The position numbers were made by a program, and so were the translations under genes. 64,000 bases of DNA from Woeseiaceae bacterium. Its GTDB lineage: Bacteria; Pseudomonadota; Gammaproteobacteria; Steroidobacterales; Woeseiaceae. Location: positions 1-64,000 of the forward strand of contig JANQLK010000045.1 in NCBI GenBank assembly GCA_028280615.1. Reading direction: 5' to 3'. Position 1 is the stretch's first letter. Each line of letters starts with the position of its first letter. Shown piece by piece: positions 63,428 to 64,000 of this stretch. The notes below the pieces were generated by a model that did not search any database, was not told where the DNA came from, and was given only the letters and a program-made list of their open reading frames with translations.

Positions 63428-63844
63428 ATGGAGCAACGGCAAGAATTACGCAAAGCCGGACTGAAGATCACGCTGCCGAGGCTCAAGATACTCGAGATTC
63501 TCGAAAACTCTCGCGATCGCCACATGAGCGCCGAAGACATCTACAAGACGCTGCTCGATTCGGGCGAGGACATCGGGCTTGCGACGGTCTACCGAGTGCT
63601 AACGCAGTTCGAATCGGCGGACCTCGTCACGCGGCACAATTTCGAAGGCGGGCATTCCGTGTTCGAACTCGACGATGGCGAGCATCACGATCATATGGTG
63701 TGCGTCGAAACGGGCGATGTCCTCGAGTTCGTCAGCGAAGAAATCGAGCGTTTGCAGCACGAGATCGCCGAGGAGCACGGCTATGAGCTGCTGGACCACA
63801 GCCTCGTCCTGTACGTGCGCCCCAAGAACGGTTCCAAGGATTAG
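63428..63844 (+). CDS. fur: Ferric uptake regulator Fur
   Basis: A 138-residue metalloregulator with a winged helix (GLKITLPRLKILEILENSRD; GLATVYRVLTQFESADLV) and a C-terminal dimerisation/metal domain (HHDHMVCVETGDVLEFVSEE). The first Cys of the CxxC zinc motif is present, but the second is threonine (CVET), as in some Pseudomonas-type Fur proteins lacking that structural zinc site. The AT-richer spacer before it contains CATAAT at 63352-63357, a possible -10. Confidence 0.96.
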   Translation: MEQRQELRKAGLKITLPRLKILEILENSRDRHMSAEDIYKTLLDSGEDIGLATVYRVLTQFESADLVTRHNFEGGHSVFELDDGEHHDHMVCVETGDVLEFVSEEIERLQHEIAEEHGYELLDHSLVLYVRPKNGSKD

Positions 63845-63858
63845 CCCGCCAAACGGGC
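63844..63858. terminator. Short hairpin after fur
   Basis: GCCCG (63844-63848) and CGGGC (63854-63858) form a 5-bp stem around CCAAA between the convergent fur and recN genes. It is a weak bidirectional terminator candidate without a T-run. Confidence 0.35.
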
Positions 63859-63869
63859 ACAGGCTTTGC

Positions 63870-64000
63870 TCAAGCCCGCTTGCGGCGCGCCTCGGCCAGC
63901 ATTTCGGCAGCATGTTCGAGCGTCGTCTTGGTGATCTCGACGCCGCCGAGCATTCTTGCGAGTTCTTCTATTCGTTCCTCGGCGCCCAACGCCTTGACCG
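63870..64000 (-). CDS. recN: DNA repair protein RecN, C-terminal end (partial)
   Basis: Too short for most ORF lists, but clear. The minus strand reads VKALGAEERIEELARMLGG, then VEITKTTLEHAAEMLAEARR and ends KRA with a TGA at 63870-63872. This is the conserved RecN C-terminus (E. coli has a similar ELARMLGG–EIT end). The rest of the gene runs beyond the window. RecN is an SMC-like ATPase in double-strand-break repair; convergence with fur matches gammaproteobacterial order. Confidence 0.88.
   Translation of the reverse strand, partial: VKALGAEERIEELARMLGGVEITKTTLEHAAEMLAEARRKRA

Overview
The window is high-GC, gene-dense DNA from a gammaproteobacterial chromosome. The evidence is gene order and RNA genes: ffs–dnaX–ybaB–recR, a divergent ppsA/ppsR pair, orn beside rsgA, and a closing block ssrA–smpB–(transporter)–ratA–rnfH, bamE, fur, recN, an arrangement known from Gammaproteobacteria. 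The TonB-dependent receptor of the Xanthomonas/Caulobacter type, the alpha-glucan locus and several marine-type secreted proteins suggest a free-living marine or sediment heterotroph (for example near Woeseiaceae or Chromatiales). That placement is inference. No plasmid, phage or CRISPR locus was seen.

Layout. (1) 1-9.8 kb is accessory: a membrane-anchored sulfatase/phosphoethanolamine-transferase-like protein overlapping a PmtA-like phospholipid methyltransferase, a retropepsin-like lipoprotein, a polysaccharide deacetylase, a spondin-domain protein, an ABM-like protein and a 1039-residue BNR/Asp-box propeller protein. Two copies of a short dispersed intergenic repeat lie here. (2) 9.9-23 kb is an alpha-glucan (maltodextrin/starch) utilisation locus: LacI regulator, GH13 amylase, MFS sugar transporter, GH97 alpha-glucosidase and TonB receptor, with divergent malQ (GH77) and a GH36-type glycosidase. 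A paired LacI-type operator lies between the receptor and malQ. (3) 23-36 kb is mostly housekeeping: MscS channel, zincin, PPK2, SRP RNA, dnaX, ybaB, recR, HIT protein, rsgA, orn, ppsA and ppsR. (4) 36-55 kb mixes envelope proteins, the Prc protease, an FHA/coiled-coil protein, a Ycf46-like AAA+ ATPase, an M61-like metallopeptidase lipoprotein, NlpC/P60, lipoproteins, SrkA kinase, an enoyl-reductase-like protein and a DUF442-type phosphatase. (5) 55.5-59.1 kb is a three-gene fumarate reductase/succinate dehydrogenase operon (C-A-B) of the dihaem cytochrome b type. (6) 59.1-60 kb holds duplicated copies of the ssrA 3' end, a decayed phosphatase fragment, a strong terminator and tmRNA. (7) 60-64 kb is the smpB–ratA–rnfH–bamE–fur–recN block, with a Na+-dependent transporter and a 165-bp foldback element inserted between transporter and ratA.

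Functional links. In the glucan locus, the receptor would import oligosaccharides across the outer membrane, GH97 and GH13 would trim them, the MFS protein would carry sugar across the inner membrane, and MalQ would process it in the cytoplasm under LacI control. In the Frd operon the cytochrome subunit keeps four histidines and two glutamates at exactly the Wolinella-type spacing, so a low-potential (menaquinone-type) quinone reaction is plausible.

The most notable non-genic structures are the foldback element at a CTAG site, the ssrA-end duplications, the paired 14-bp operators, the overlapping dyads at 38.06 kb and the dispersed repeat at 4.9 and 6.5 kb.
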